NCBI GenBank assembly: GCA_050732995.1
Contig: JBOHSA010000167.1
Coordinates: forward strand, 1 to 44,770
DNA: 44,770 nucleotides
Source: JBOHSA01 sp050732995
GTDB taxonomy: Bacteria > Gemmatimonadota > Gemmatimonadetes > Gemmatimonadales > GWC2-71-9
Direction of reading: 5' to 3'
In this document: positions 32,165 through 40,583 of the stretch, piece after piece
Numbering within the stretch: the stretch's first letter is position 1
How the letters are laid out: each line of letters begins with the position of its first letter
The notes under the pieces: generated by a model
The model's database searches: none
Seen by the model: the letters and a program-made list of their open reading frames with translations, nothing else
Told to the model about the DNA's origin: nothing
Translations under genes and position numbers: made by a program

Positions 32165-33394
32165 CTATCGCACTACGCTTGCTTCCGGCACCCGCTGCCA
32201 CCCGGTCCAATCCGCCGGCGCGTCCACGAGCCGCACTCCTTGCATCCCGTCGAGTGTCACTCGCTCGATGCGCGTGTTGCGGCCGTGGGCGCCGAGGTGC
32301 GCCTGGCGCGGCCAAGCGCGGCGCACGCCGCGCTCGAAGCGCACCGCCGCTTCCGGTGTGTCCCATACGGTGTACCACACGAGCGCGTCCGCCCTGGGCC
32401 CGACCACCTGATAGCGGTCGCCGTCCCACCCCGTGGTGAGTAGCGCCGCCTGCGCTTCGTCCCCGAGCAGCTGCGCCAACAGCAGCCGAGTCTCGAACTC
32501 CCCCAGGCCGTCTTCATAGCGCACCGCCTCACCCGCGGGCGCTGGGAAGGCGAGGGCGGTCGGCGCGTCGTGCTCGCGATACCGCTCCGGGTGGAGCACC
32601 TGCTCGGTCGACGTGGGCATGGCGGCGCCGAACGGCTGCCGGCCGGGGTAGGTGCGCGTGAACCAGCGGACGAAATCCGCGCCACCCAGGTAGGGGAAGA
32701 CCAGGCTCTCGCGCAGCCAGAAGGGGGCGCGGGCGAAGGTCGGCATCGTGTTCTGCTGGCTGCGCAGCGCCTCCTTCATCTGTTGAAAGTCGGGCAGGTT
32801 CTCCAGCCGCTGCTCCGGCATGAGTACGACGATCTGGGCCAACGTAGCCTGCCCTTCCAGCACGGCCTGGGCCGCCGTCCGGCGATCGTTTTGCCGCTGC
32901 TGCTGAACGACGGAATCGAGGTCGAGGTACTGGTCCTGCAGCGCGTGCACCAGCTCGTGCGACACGACGATGCGGAGCTGGAAGGGGTCGATGTCCGCCG
33001 GGATGTACAGCGTGTTGGAATCCGGGTCGTAATAGCCCGCGATCTGTTCGGTGAGCAGATCGATCATCGTGCGCCGCAGGTCGAGGGTGTCGGGCAGGAG
33101 ACCGAAGAGCCGATAGGCCGCCTGCACGCCGGCGAGCTCGGCCGCCGGGAGATCGTCGTCGAACTTGTGCACGACGTACTCCCGCACCTGGGCGCGCGTG
33201 CGCTGGGCCACGACCGGGTCGCGCTTGAAGGCGAGCCCGGTGGCGCGCTCGACGGCCGGCATCATCTGCCGCACCATCAGTCGCAGATCCCCCTGGGACT
33301 GCACCGCCTTGGCCCGCTCGCGGCACCCGGGCGCCGTGGCCGCGCACAGCACCGCGGCCCACCACCCCCGCACGCCGCCTCTCACCCCGCCCAT
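32165..33394 (-). CDS. Metalloprotease-like lipoprotein (HExxH)
   Basis: 409 residues. The N-terminus has a signal segment (GWWAAVLCAATAPGC) with Cys24 as probable lipid-attachment residue. The core carries LYIPADIDPFQLRIVVSHELVHALQDQYLDL with an HELVH zinc motif at 146-150, followed by a helical region (LVFPYLGGADFVRWF) and the tail domain. The pattern resembles gluzincin-type proteases, but the third zinc ligand is not certain. It probably acts at the outer membrane or periplasm. Substrate unknown. It overlaps the clp-like gene by 13 bases, so the two are cotranscribed. Confidence 0.85.
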   Translation of the reverse strand: MGGVRGGVRGWWAAVLCAATAPGCRERAKAVQSQGDLRLMVRQMMPAVERATGLAFKRDPVVAQRTRAQVREYVVHKFDDDLPAAELAGVQAAYRLFGLLPDTLDLRRTMIDLLTEQIAGYYDPDSNTLYIPADIDPFQLRIVVSHELVHALQDQYLDLDSVVQQQRQNDRRTAAQAVLEGQATLAQIVVLMPEQRLENLPDFQQMKEALRSQQNTMPTFARAPFWLRESLVFPYLGGADFVRWFTRTYPGRQPFGAAMPTSTEQVLHPERYREHDAPTALAFPAPAGEAVRYEDGLGEFETRLLLAQLLGDEAQAALLTTGWDGDRYQVVGPRADALVWYTVWDTPEAAVRFERGVRRAWPRQAHLGAHGRNTRIERVTLDGMQGVRLVDAPADWTGWQRVPEASVVR

Positions 33395-34527
33395 TCGATT
33401 CCCTTCCCCACGGCCGCGGCGACGACGCGCGCCACGTCGCGCCCCGTCACGACGACCCCTTGCGATTCGAGCTCCGCCCGCAGCATCCGGTCGAGCTCCT
33501 CGCGCTGCTCGGACAGGGACGGGGGAGGACGGGGGGAGCCGGGGGAGGACAGGGGAGGCGCGTCCTCCCCGGTCTTTCCCCGTCGTTCCCCGCCCAGCAG
33601 CTCCTGGAATTCCGCCACCACCCGGTCGACCACGGTCGCGAGATCGGGCATGGCGTCTTCGACCGGGCGCTCTTCCGTCACCCCTTTGCGGATCATGGCG
33701 TCCACCCGGCGGCGCTCCCGGATCAACCGGTCGAGCTCCGGCGAGACCTTCGCGGCCGCCTGCGCATGCGCGCAGGCCTCGTCGAGCACATCGATCGCCT
33801 TGTCGGGCCGCGCGCGTTCCGGGACGAAGCGATCGGTGAGCACGATGGCGGCTTTGAGGGCGTCGTCCGCGATCGCCACCGCGTGGTGCCGCTCGAGCCG
33901 CGGCCGGCGGGCGACCAGCACCTCCCAGGTCTGGACCGCGTCCAGCTCCTCCACGACGACGGGCTGAAAGCGCCGCTCGAGCGCCGGGTCCCCACGGATC
34001 CACTTGTCGTACTCGCCGCCGGTCGTGGCGCCGACGACCCGGATGTCGCCCCGTACGAGCGCGGGCTTCAGCATGTTCGCCGCGTCCATCGCGGCCCCGA
34101 CGGCGATGCCCTGGCCGATCAGGTTGTGCAATTCGTCCACGAACAGGATCAGGTCGGGGTCGGTGGCGAGCGCCTTGACCAGGCGGCGCACCCGCTCCTC
34201 GTACTGGCCGCGGAACGTCGTGCCGGCGAGCAACGCCACGTGGTCGAGCGCGACGACGCGGGCGTCCTTGAGGGCGGGCGGCACGTCGCCGGCCGCGATC
34301 CGCAGGGCCAGGCCTTCCACGATCGCAGTCTTGCCGACCCCGGCCTTGCCCACGAGCGCGGGGTTGTTCTTGTTCTGGCGGAGCAGGATGTCCACGACCC
34401 GGGCGATCTCGGCGTCCCGGCAGCGGACGGGCTCCAGATCGCCCCGGCGCGCCTGGCCGGTGAGATCGATCCCCACCCGCTCCAGCACGTCGCCCGACTC
34501 GAACAGCCCGTCGAAGGGATCGCCCAT
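33382..34527 (-). CDS. ClpA/ClpB-like ATPase with a single AAA+ domain
   Basis: 381 residues. A short N-terminus leads into a complete first nucleotide-binding domain of the Hsp100 family: CRDAEIARVVDILLRQNKNNPALVG, Walker A GKAGVGKT (60-67), Walker B LILFVDELH (Asp131, Glu132), GATTGGEYDKWI, ERRFQPVVVEEL and DKAIDVLDEACA. The N-terminal Clp domain and the whole second AAA+ domain with the ClpP loop are absent. The end (VVVTGRDVARVVAAAVG) corresponds to the linker just before domain 2. Residues ~312-337 are an in-frame insertion encoded by a repeat array. It may be a specialised unfoldase regulator or a shortened gene. Confidence 0.88.
   Translation of the reverse strand: MGDPFDGLFESGDVLERVGIDLTGQARRGDLEPVRCRDAEIARVVDILLRQNKNNPALVGKAGVGKTAIVEGLALRIAAGDVPPALKDARVVALDHVALLAGTTFRGQYEERVRRLVKALATDPDLILFVDELHNLIGQGIAVGAAMDAANMLKPALVRGDIRVVGATTGGEYDKWIRGDPALERRFQPVVVEELDAVQTWEVLVARRPRLERHHAVAIADDALKAAIVLTDRFVPERARPDKAIDVLDEACAHAQAAAKVSPELDRLIRERRRVDAMIRKGVTEERPVEDAMPDLATVVDRVVAEFQELLGGERRGKTGEDAPPLSSPGSPRPPPSLSEQREELDRMLRAELESQGVVVTGRDVARVVAAAVGKGIEWAG
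33518..33594. repeat. Paired ~10-mer array inside the clp-like gene
   Basis: On the plus strand, four G-rich units (GACGGGGGAG, GACGGGGGGAG, CCGGGGGAG, GACAGGGGAG; 33518-33557), a 4-base spacer, then three inverted units (GTCCTCCCCG, GTCTTTCCCC, GTCGTTCCCC; 33562-33591) and the start of a fourth. It is read in frame as a Pro/Ser/Gly-rich stretch of the protein, the second array inside a coding region after uvrA. Confidence 0.75.
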
Positions 34528-34545
34528 CGCCCCGCCTCCTCCCGG

Positions 34546-35316
34546 TCAGTCGCCCTGCAGGAAGTGGACGTACCAGGAAATGATCGTGTCGCCGAAGACG
34601 AACGTGCACGCGGCGCCCACCGCGAGGAATACCCCGAAGGGCACGAGGCGCTTCTTTTTGAGGGACAGCGGCACGAAGATCAGGCTGCCGAGCAGGGCGC
34701 CCGCGAACAGGGTGATCAACACCCCTTTCCAGCCGACAAAGGCGCCCACCATCGCCATCATTTTGATGTCGCCGCCGCCCATCGCCTCTTCCTTAAAGAC
34801 CCAGCCGGCGACGACGGCGATGCCGTAGAGCAGCGCGAAGCCGACCCCGGCGCCCATCACGGCCTGGAGAAACCCCCGCCATCCGCCGGCGAGGGAGAGC
34901 GCGAGGGCGAGGACGAGACCGCCCCAGGTGAATTCGTCGGGGATCAGGTAGTGGCGGGCGTCGGTGACCGCAATGCCGAGGAGGATCGTCCCGAACAGGG
35001 CGGCGGCGAGGGCCTGGAGACTCGGGCCGTAGCCCAGGAAGGCGGCGAGCCACAGCAGCCCGACCACGCCCTCGATGATCGGGTATTGGCTCGAGATCAG
35101 CGCTCCGCACTGGCGGCATTTCCCGCGCAACAGCAGCCAGGAGACGACGGGGACATTGTCGCGCCACGCGATCGGCCGTTTGCACGCCGGGCAGGTGGAC
35201 GGCGGCCGGAGCAGCGAGACGTCGTGCGGCAGGCGCAGGATGCAGACGTTGAGGAAGCTGCCGAAGCAGAGCCCCACCAGGCCCGCGCCGAGCGCCAGGA
35301 GCGGGTCAGCGCCCAC
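34546..35316 (-). CDS. pilD: Prepilin peptidase / N-methyltransferase
   Basis: 256 residues, integral membrane. It cleaves and methylates type IV prepilins and type II secretion pseudopilins at the cytoplasmic face. Features: FGSFLNVCILRLP, the zinc-type cysteines Cys42, 45, 67 and 70 (CPAC...CRQC) of the methyltransferase part, and the two catalytic aspartates Asp119 (TDARHYLIPDE) and Asp183 (MGGGDIKMMA). About seven to eight membrane segments follow. No pilin genes are in the window. Overlaps the methyltransferase gene upstream by 11 bases. The gene symbol follows the family; gspO is an alternative. Confidence 0.95.
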   Translation of the reverse strand: MGADPLLALGAGLVGLCFGSFLNVCILRLPHDVSLLRPPSTCPACKRPIAWRDNVPVVSWLLLRGKCRQCGALISSQYPIIEGVVGLLWLAAFLGYGPSLQALAAALFGTILLGIAVTDARHYLIPDEFTWGGLVLALALSLAGGWRGFLQAVMGAGVGFALLYGIAVVAGWVFKEEAMGGGDIKMMAMVGAFVGWKGVLITLFAGALLGSLIFVPLSLKKKRLVPFGVFLAVGAACTFVFGDTIISWYVHFLQGD

Positions 35317-36076
35317 GGGAGACCTCGTACAGCAGGATGCCGGCGGCGACGGCCACGTTCAGCGATTCGGCGCCGTGCGCCAGGGGAATGGCCACACGCG
35401 TGGCGGACACGGCGTTGAGCGCGGGGCGAATCCCGCCGCCTTCGTTGCCCACGATGACCCCGATCGGTCCCGGCATGCTCGAGCCTTTCAGGGCGCGCGC
35501 CAGCGGGATGCCGTCCGCCGCCGCGGCCCAGAGGGTGAGGCCGTGCTGCCGGGCCCACGCGATGAGGCCGGCGTCGTCGAGCGACACGACGGGGTGCCGG
35601 AACGTGGCGCCCATCGCTGCGCGCAGCGTCTTGGGGTTCAGCACGTCAGCGGTGCCACGCAGCACCACGGTCGCCGCCGCCCCGAGCGCGTGGGCGGTGC
35701 GGATCAGCGTGCCGACATTGCCCGGGTCTTGCACGCCGTCGATCACCAGCAGGGTCGCGCGCGGGCCGAGCGGGACGTCCGCCGGCCGCCAGCGGCGCGG
35801 CTCGACCACTGCGATGATGCCCTGCGGCGTCTCCGTGTCCGCCAACTGGCCGAACGCGCGACTCCCGACCTCCTCGACCGGGATCGCGTGCCGCTCGAGC
35901 TCGGCCCGCAGCGCCACGCCGCGCGTGGTGCGCTCGAGCTCGGCCGCCGCCACGGCGCCCCGGATCGTAAGGCCGGCCGCCAGCGCCTCTTCGACGAGCC
36001 GGACGCCCTCGACCAGCGCCAGCCCCCGCGTCGTGCGGGCCTTGCGCCGTTGAAGATCCCGGATCGTCGACTGCAG
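35306..36076 (-). CDS. SpoU/TrmH-family RNA 2'-O-methyltransferase, start codon unclear
   Basis: The SPOUT fold is complete: LLVIDGVQDPGNVGTLIRTA, GAAATVVLRGTADVLNPKTLRAAMGA, GVIVGNEGGGI and VAIPLAHGAESLNVAVAAGILLYE, giving the SAM-knot of rRNA/tRNA ribose methyltransferases. The first normal start is the GTG at 35953 (215 residues), but the frame upstream encodes the family's usual N-terminal substrate-binding domain (STIRDLQRRKARTTRGLALVEGVRLVEEAL) back to about 36076. Between there and the in-frame stop at 36143 there is no ATG, GTG or TTG; a CTG at 36076 or ATA at 36088 are the only weak candidates. The coordinates given take CTG. Confidence 0.8.
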   Translation of the reverse strand: MQSTIRDLQRRKARTTRGLALVEGVRLVEEALAAGLTIRGAVAAAELERTTRGVALRAELERHAIPVEEVGSRAFGQLADTETPQGIIAVVEPRRWRPADVPLGPRATLLVIDGVQDPGNVGTLIRTAHALGAAATVVLRGTADVLNPKTLRAAMGATFRHPVVSLDDAGLIAWARQHGLTLWAAAADGIPLARALKGSSMPGPIGVIVGNEGGGIRPALNAVSATRVAIPLAHGAESLNVAVAAGILLYEVSRGR

Positions 36077-36193
36077 ATTACTGGCTATGGGTACCCTCGT
36101 CCGACGCCCGCGGGTCGCCGCGGCCCGCCCCCGCCCTCGGCCTCAATATGCAACGGCCCGCGGCCGGAGTCTGCCCCCGCAGGAGTCGCGTCC

Positions 36194-37006
36194 GTGAGGA
36201 TCGGCCTGACCATCGCCGGCTCCGACTCCGGGGGCGGAGCGGGCATCCAGGCGGACCTCAAGACGTTTCACCAATTCGGTGTGTTCGGCACCAGCGTGCT
36301 CTGCGCCGTAACGGCCCAGAACACCGTCGGCGTCCGCGCGTGGCAGGCGCTGCCCGCGACCCTGGTCGCGCAGCAGCTCGACGCCGTGGCCGACGACCTA
36401 GCGCCCGCCGCGGTGAAGTCCGGCATGCTGGCCGCGGCCGAGGTCGTCGACGCCGTCGCCGACGGGATCGAGCGACGGCGTCTCGCGAATTACGTGCTCG
36501 ATCCGGTGATGGTCGCCACCTCGGGCGACCGGCTGCTCGAGCGCGCCGCGGAGCGGCTCATCGCGCAGCGCCTCGTCCCGCTCGCCACGCTCGTCACGCC
36601 GAATCTCGACGAAGCGCGCATCCTCACGGAGCGCTCGATCGCCACGCCCGACGAGATGGCGGGGGCAGGCCGGGCGCTGTTGCAGATGGGAGCCCAGGCC
36701 GCCCTCGTGAAAGGCGGCCATCTGGCGGAGGGCGAGGAGATCATGGACGTGCTGGTGACGGCGGACGGCGTCCACCGGTTCACCCACCCTCGGCTCAACA
36801 CGAGCTCGACGCACGGGACCGGGTGCACGCTCTCCGCCGCGGTCGCGGCGGGCCTCGCCCACGGCCGCGCGCTCGAGCGCGCGGTAGCGGACGCGCTCGA
36901 CTTCGTGCACCGCGCCATCGCAGCCGCGCCCGGTCTGGGAATGGGCCATGGGCCCCTCAACCACTTCGTCCCGGCACCGCCACGGCCGCCGACCGAAGGT
37001 ATGTAG
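36194..37006 (+). CDS. thiD: Hydroxymethylpyrimidine / phosphomethylpyrimidine kinase
   Basis: 270 residues from a GTG at 36194 with AGGAG 8-10 bases upstream. It phosphorylates HMP and HMP-P in thiamine synthesis. Ribokinase-fold motifs: TIAGSDSGGGAGIQADLKTFHQFGVFGTS at the N-terminus, LVTPNLDEARIL, and the anion hole/catalytic STHGTGCTLSAAVAAGLA (~residues 206-223). Length is normal. No other thiamine gene is in the window. The next gene starts 6 bases after its stop. Confidence 0.95.
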   Translation: MRIGLTIAGSDSGGGAGIQADLKTFHQFGVFGTSVLCAVTAQNTVGVRAWQALPATLVAQQLDAVADDLAPAAVKSGMLAAAEVVDAVADGIERRRLANYVLDPVMVATSGDRLLERAAERLIAQRLVPLATLVTPNLDEARILTERSIATPDEMAGAGRALLQMGAQAALVKGGHLAEGEEIMDVLVTADGVHRFTHPRLNTSSTHGTGCTLSAAVAAGLAHGRALERAVADALDFVHRAIAAAPGLGMGHGPLNHFVPAPPRPPTEGM

Positions 37007-37012
37007 CGGAGC

Positions 37013-37714
37013 ATGCCGCGGCCCTTCATCACCGCCCGCTGGTCCGAGCTCCTGTTGATCACGTTCGAAGCGCCCGAAGAGCTGGTGCGCCGGTGCCTGC
37101 CCCCGACACTCGAGCCGGACCGTTGGGCGCGGCGAACCCATGTCAACCTGGTCGCCCTCCGGTTCGGCGAGCCCCGGGTACGCGGGCTGCGAATTCCATG
37201 GCTGCCGGTATTCCCGCAGGTAAACCTCCGCACCTTCGCGCGGCTGGGCGATGAGCGCGGCGTGTGGTTCATCCGGGAGCTCGTGCCGAGCGGGCTCGTC
37301 ACCCTCGTGTCCCGACTCCTCTATCACCAACCCTATCGGCGGCTCGCCATCCGGAGCCAGGTCATGTCCACGCCCGATGAGATCACCGTCCAGTACGCGG
37401 TGGGCCGGCGGGGCGGGAAGCTCGAGGCAACCGGCTCGCGAGCGGCCGTCATGCCCACACCCCCGCCGGACAGCCTGGAGCACTATTGCAAGGAACGCTA
37501 CTGGGGGTTCGGCGCAGGGCGCGACGGCCAGCTGACGCGGTTCCGGGTGGAGCATCCCGTGTGGGCGGTCCGGGAGGTGCGGCGGTTCGCGTGCGACCTC
37601 GACTGGGCCGCGCTGTTCGGTCCGGAGTGGAGCTTCCTGAGCGACCTCCAGCCCGCCTCGGTGATCTACGCCGTGGGGTCGGAGGTGGCGATCTACCCGC
37701 CGGTCACGACCTAG
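37013..37714 (+). CDS. DUF2071 (YqjF-like) protein
   Basis: 233 residues, soluble. The N-terminal WSELLLITFEAPEELVRRCLPPTLEPD and later VNLVALRFGEPRVRGLRIPW are typical of DUF2071, which has an acetoacetate-decarboxylase-like fold; the biochemical role is unknown. The C-terminal part includes CKERYWGFGAGRDGQLTRFRVEHPVW. It sits 6 bases after thiD and is probably cotranscribed with it. A hairpin at 37711-37785 begins within its stop codon region. Confidence 0.85.
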   Translation: MPRPFITARWSELLLITFEAPEELVRRCLPPTLEPDRWARRTHVNLVALRFGEPRVRGLRIPWLPVFPQVNLRTFARLGDERGVWFIRELVPSGLVTLVSRLLYHQPYRRLAIRSQVMSTPDEITVQYAVGRRGGKLEATGSRAAVMPTPPPDSLEHYCKERYWGFGAGRDGQLTRFRVEHPVWAVREVRRFACDLDWAALFGPEWSFLSDLQPASVIYAVGSEVAIYPPVTT

Positions 37715-37785
37715 GCGCCGAGACGCCCAGTGGTATCGAATAACGAGGACCACTGGGCGTGTGTGCGCCTTCGCGTCTGCGCGTC
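37711..37785. terminator. Two-way terminator-like hairpin with short repeats
   Basis: ACGCCCAGTGG (37723-37733) and CCACTGGGCGT (37750-37760) form a perfect 11-base stem with a 16-base loop. It is extended by AGGCGC (37713-37718) and GCGCCT (37765-37770). The flanks show 9-base repeating units (CTAGGCGCC, GAGACGCCC; then TCGCGTCTG, CGCGTCTAG). It lies between convergent genes, so it fits as a terminator for both. It also fits the paired-array architecture. Confidence 0.7.
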
Positions 37786-37792
37786 TAGTCTG

Positions 37793-40441
37793 TCACGGAT
37801 TCCACCAGTAGGTGGCTTTCACCATGAAGATGTTGTCCGCCCCGGCGTCCCACAGTCGTCCCATGGAGCGCCCGAAGGCGAACTCGCCGGAGTCATCGAA
37901 GTGCGAGCGGCTCTGGGTCCATACGAGAAACAGGGTGGAGCCGGGCAGGTACTCCCAGCGGAGCACGGCATTGCCGCGCAGGGATTTGAAGTTAAAGTCG
38001 GGGCGATACAGCTGGATCGGGTCGGCGGGGCCGCCGGGGCCGTCGGGGTCGGCGACGTAGGTGGAGTCGTCGAAGGTCGAGCTCCCCTCGCCGTACACGT
38101 TGAAGTCGAACGTTCGCGGCCGCGCCAGCTCCTTGAACCGGTCGTACGAGCCGGCCGAGACGAGGGGCTGGGCGTACACCTGGAGCGAGAGCGTGGGAGA
38201 GAACGTGTAGTTCAGCCGGATCCGCGCCGACACCTCGGTCTGATCGAGGTCGGCGAACACGTAGCGGCGGCCGTAGGTCGCCGTCGCCAGGCCCAAGGTG
38301 TCGTCATAGGTCCCGATGTACTGCGCCGGGCTCTTGCCCCAGCTGAAGTTCGGTCCCACGCTCAACGACACGTTCGGCATGGGCCGGTACTGGATGTTCG
38401 CGCCGGCCCAGCGGTCGGAGTAGTCTCGACGCTGGTGATACAGGCCGGCGTACATGCTGAACGTGACGCTCTTGCGGCTATCCGAATTGACGTTGAAGCC
38501 GAGCTGAGTGCCGGGCAGGTTGCGTGTGAGGGGGCCGCCGCGGGTGCGCCGGTCGCTCACAGTCTCCGGATTGTAGGCCACGTCCCAGTTGATCGACCAG
38601 TAGTTCAGGAACTGGAGCCAGCCGAAGTTGAACGCGCCGCGCCAGGTCACGTCGCCGTCCCAGTTGTAGCTCTGGAACAGGGCGCCGCCGACCTCGGCCT
38701 GACGGAAGAGCTTGCCCGGCTTCCGCCAGGCGCGGCCTCCGCCCGCATGCATGTTGACGACGCCCGTGCGGCCCATGAAGCCCAAGTCGTTGCTCTCGAA
38801 GCCGGGCGAGATGAAGCCGAGCCCCGAGTTCGAGAACCAGTCGCCCTTCTGCTTGTTGAGATGGACGCGCGCGGCCCAGCCCGCGAGCGCGGTCGCCGTG
38901 CTGTCTACCTGCGTCTGCTCCGCGTCGGGCCGCTGGAAATAGTGGACCGGGTTCCGCTGCAGGGCCGTGATCCGGGCGGGGGTGCCGCTCACGCGCGAGC
39001 CCGCGACCCATCCGGTCACGACCCACTCCTTGTCCTTGTCGAGGAAGGTCCAACCGTCCAGGCCCCCCACGAAGGCATCGCGCGAGATCTCGCCGCGCAG
39101 CGTCGGGTCGGCGAAATCCCGGACCGCCGCGGTGAGCATCGTCCCGAGTCCCTGCCGGCCGTCCGGGAACTCCCGCTGGGCCCGGAACACGCCGTAGTAG
39201 GTGAGGGGCTCGATTTCTTTCCGGAACTGGAAGCCCGCCGTGTCGAGCCGTGCGTATTCGCGGGCCGTGACGGCGGCGAGCGTGCCGAGGTTCCACCGGC
39301 CCGCCACTTTCCCGGTGAGCTTGAGGGCCCCCAGGATATTCGCCCCGTCGGACCGGTCGGTGTAGTCCGCGTCGGGCGTGCTCCCCTGGGGCGACCGGCC
39401 CATGCGGCGGGTGTGCAGCAGGTCCGGCCCCGGCCAGTTGAAGCCCCAGTAGTTGCTCGCGCCACCGTAGCCGAAGTTGAAGATCGACGCCCCCTCGATG
39501 AAGAACGGCCGCCGCTCGCCGAAGAACGTCTCGACGTCGCTCAGGTTGACGACCGCCGGATCCACTTCCACCTGGCCGAAGTCGGGGTTCACCGTCGCGT
39601 TGACCGTGAGGTTGCTGCCGATTCCGAATCGCACGTCGGCGCCCGCGCTCGGCGTGTAGCTGGAGCCGTCGTTGAAGGGGTTCCCCGCAGCCTGCCGCGT
39701 GAAGGCGGCCCGCGTCGTCACGTACGGCATGACCTCGAGCCGGCGGGGCGGCGTGATGTTCGCGATGCCCACGAGATCCGCGAAGCGCGACACGAACCCG
39801 CTCGCGTTCTTGGGCCGCAACACCAGGTAGTCGATCTCGTTTTTCCGGGCGATGGTCCGCTTGAAGTTCACGCCCCACGTGTACGTGTCGGCTTTGAGGA
39901 ACCGGAGCTGCGAATAGGGAATCCGCATCTCCACCGTCCAGCCCGCCTCGTCGGTCCGCACCCGCCCCTCCCACACCCCATCCCACGAGTTATCGTCCCA
40001 GTCGTCGTTGTACAGGATCCCGTCGTGCAGCGTTCCCGCGGCGTCGAGCGCGAAGTAGAACCCGCTGCGGCGATCGTGGTAGGAGTCCAGGTAGACAGTG
40101 AACATGTCGGAGCTCGTGTGCACGTCCCGGCGGCCGAGCCGGGCCACGATGGAGTCGGGCGCCGAGTCGTACAGCCGCGCCGCCACGTACACCGCCGCAT
40201 CGTCGTAGGCGATGAACACCTCGGTGCTCTCCGTCGCCACCGCTCCTTCAGTCGGGTCGCGCTGCGTGAACCCGACGATGCGCTGCGCCGCCCGCCAGGC
40301 GGCCTCGCTCAGCTGGCCGTCGATCGCGATCGGTTGGGGCAGCCGGATCGCCCGCACTTCGGGCTTGGCGGTCGAAGGGGAATCGGCCACGGCACGCGGC
40401 TGCACGGCGGCCAGCACCAGCAACAACGGAAGCGTCGGCAT
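37793..40441 (-). CDS. DUF5916 outer-membrane protein with CBM9-like domain
   Basis: 882 residues. A short signal peptide (PTLPLLLVLAAVQPRAVA), then a carbohydrate-binding family 9-like domain (~35-225; IAIDGQLSEAAWRAA, VYVAARLYDSAPD, GWTVEMRIPYSQL), then the DUF5916 region (NVNATVNPDFGQVEVDP; FFGERRPFFIEGASIF) and a C-terminal beta-barrel ending in ATYWWNP. Proteins of this type are common in Gemmatimonadota and Bacteroidota. They are thought to act at the outer membrane; substrate unknown. It is convergent with the thiD-DUF2071 pair. Confidence 0.9.
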   Translation of the reverse strand: MPTLPLLLVLAAVQPRAVADSPSTAKPEVRAIRLPQPIAIDGQLSEAAWRAAQRIVGFTQRDPTEGAVATESTEVFIAYDDAAVYVAARLYDSAPDSIVARLGRRDVHTSSDMFTVYLDSYHDRRSGFYFALDAAGTLHDGILYNDDWDDNSWDGVWEGRVRTDEAGWTVEMRIPYSQLRFLKADTYTWGVNFKRTIARKNEIDYLVLRPKNASGFVSRFADLVGIANITPPRRLEVMPYVTTRAAFTRQAAGNPFNDGSSYTPSAGADVRFGIGSNLTVNATVNPDFGQVEVDPAVVNLSDVETFFGERRPFFIEGASIFNFGYGGASNYWGFNWPGPDLLHTRRMGRSPQGSTPDADYTDRSDGANILGALKLTGKVAGRWNLGTLAAVTAREYARLDTAGFQFRKEIEPLTYYGVFRAQREFPDGRQGLGTMLTAAVRDFADPTLRGEISRDAFVGGLDGWTFLDKDKEWVVTGWVAGSRVSGTPARITALQRNPVHYFQRPDAEQTQVDSTATALAGWAARVHLNKQKGDWFSNSGLGFISPGFESNDLGFMGRTGVVNMHAGGGRAWRKPGKLFRQAEVGGALFQSYNWDGDVTWRGAFNFGWLQFLNYWSINWDVAYNPETVSDRRTRGGPLTRNLPGTQLGFNVNSDSRKSVTFSMYAGLYHQRRDYSDRWAGANIQYRPMPNVSLSVGPNFSWGKSPAQYIGTYDDTLGLATATYGRRYVFADLDQTEVSARIRLNYTFSPTLSLQVYAQPLVSAGSYDRFKELARPRTFDFNVYGEGSSTFDDSTYVADPDGPGGPADPIQLYRPDFNFKSLRGNAVLRWEYLPGSTLFLVWTQSRSHFDDSGEFAFGRSMGRLWDAGADNIFMVKATYWWNP

Positions 40442-40451
40442 GGGAGCGCCC

Positions 40452-40516
40452 GGATGGTGGATGGTGGATCGCGACGGACGCGTGACGGCGGCGCGCGCTC
40501 GTACCGTCCACTATGA
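40452..40516. repeat. Possible paired heptamer array upstream of DUF5916
   Basis: GGATGGT twice, then GGATCGC and GACGGAC (40452-40479), a 23-base spacer, then the inverted units ACCGTCC and ACTATGA (40503-40516). The direct arm is clear; the inverted arm is weak. It lies within ~75 bases of the DUF5916 start. Confidence 0.4.
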
Positions 40517-40583
40517 CGGCGCCGGAACGAAAAGGGTTGCATGGAGACTGTCCGGAAACGATGAACCCGCCGTCGTCCGTGGG

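Noticed and set aside
33460..35418. 652-codon plus-strand ORF over clp-like and pilD
   Set aside because: Crosses two well-supported minus-strand genes and lacks any domain.
36050..36095. Possible one-sided heptamer array at the methyltransferase start
   Set aside because: Units are too different, there is no inverted arm, and most of it codes for conserved residues.
37730..40516. 928-codon plus-strand ORF antisense to the DUF5916 protein
   Set aside because: Shadow ORF; codon pattern and motifs support the minus strand only.
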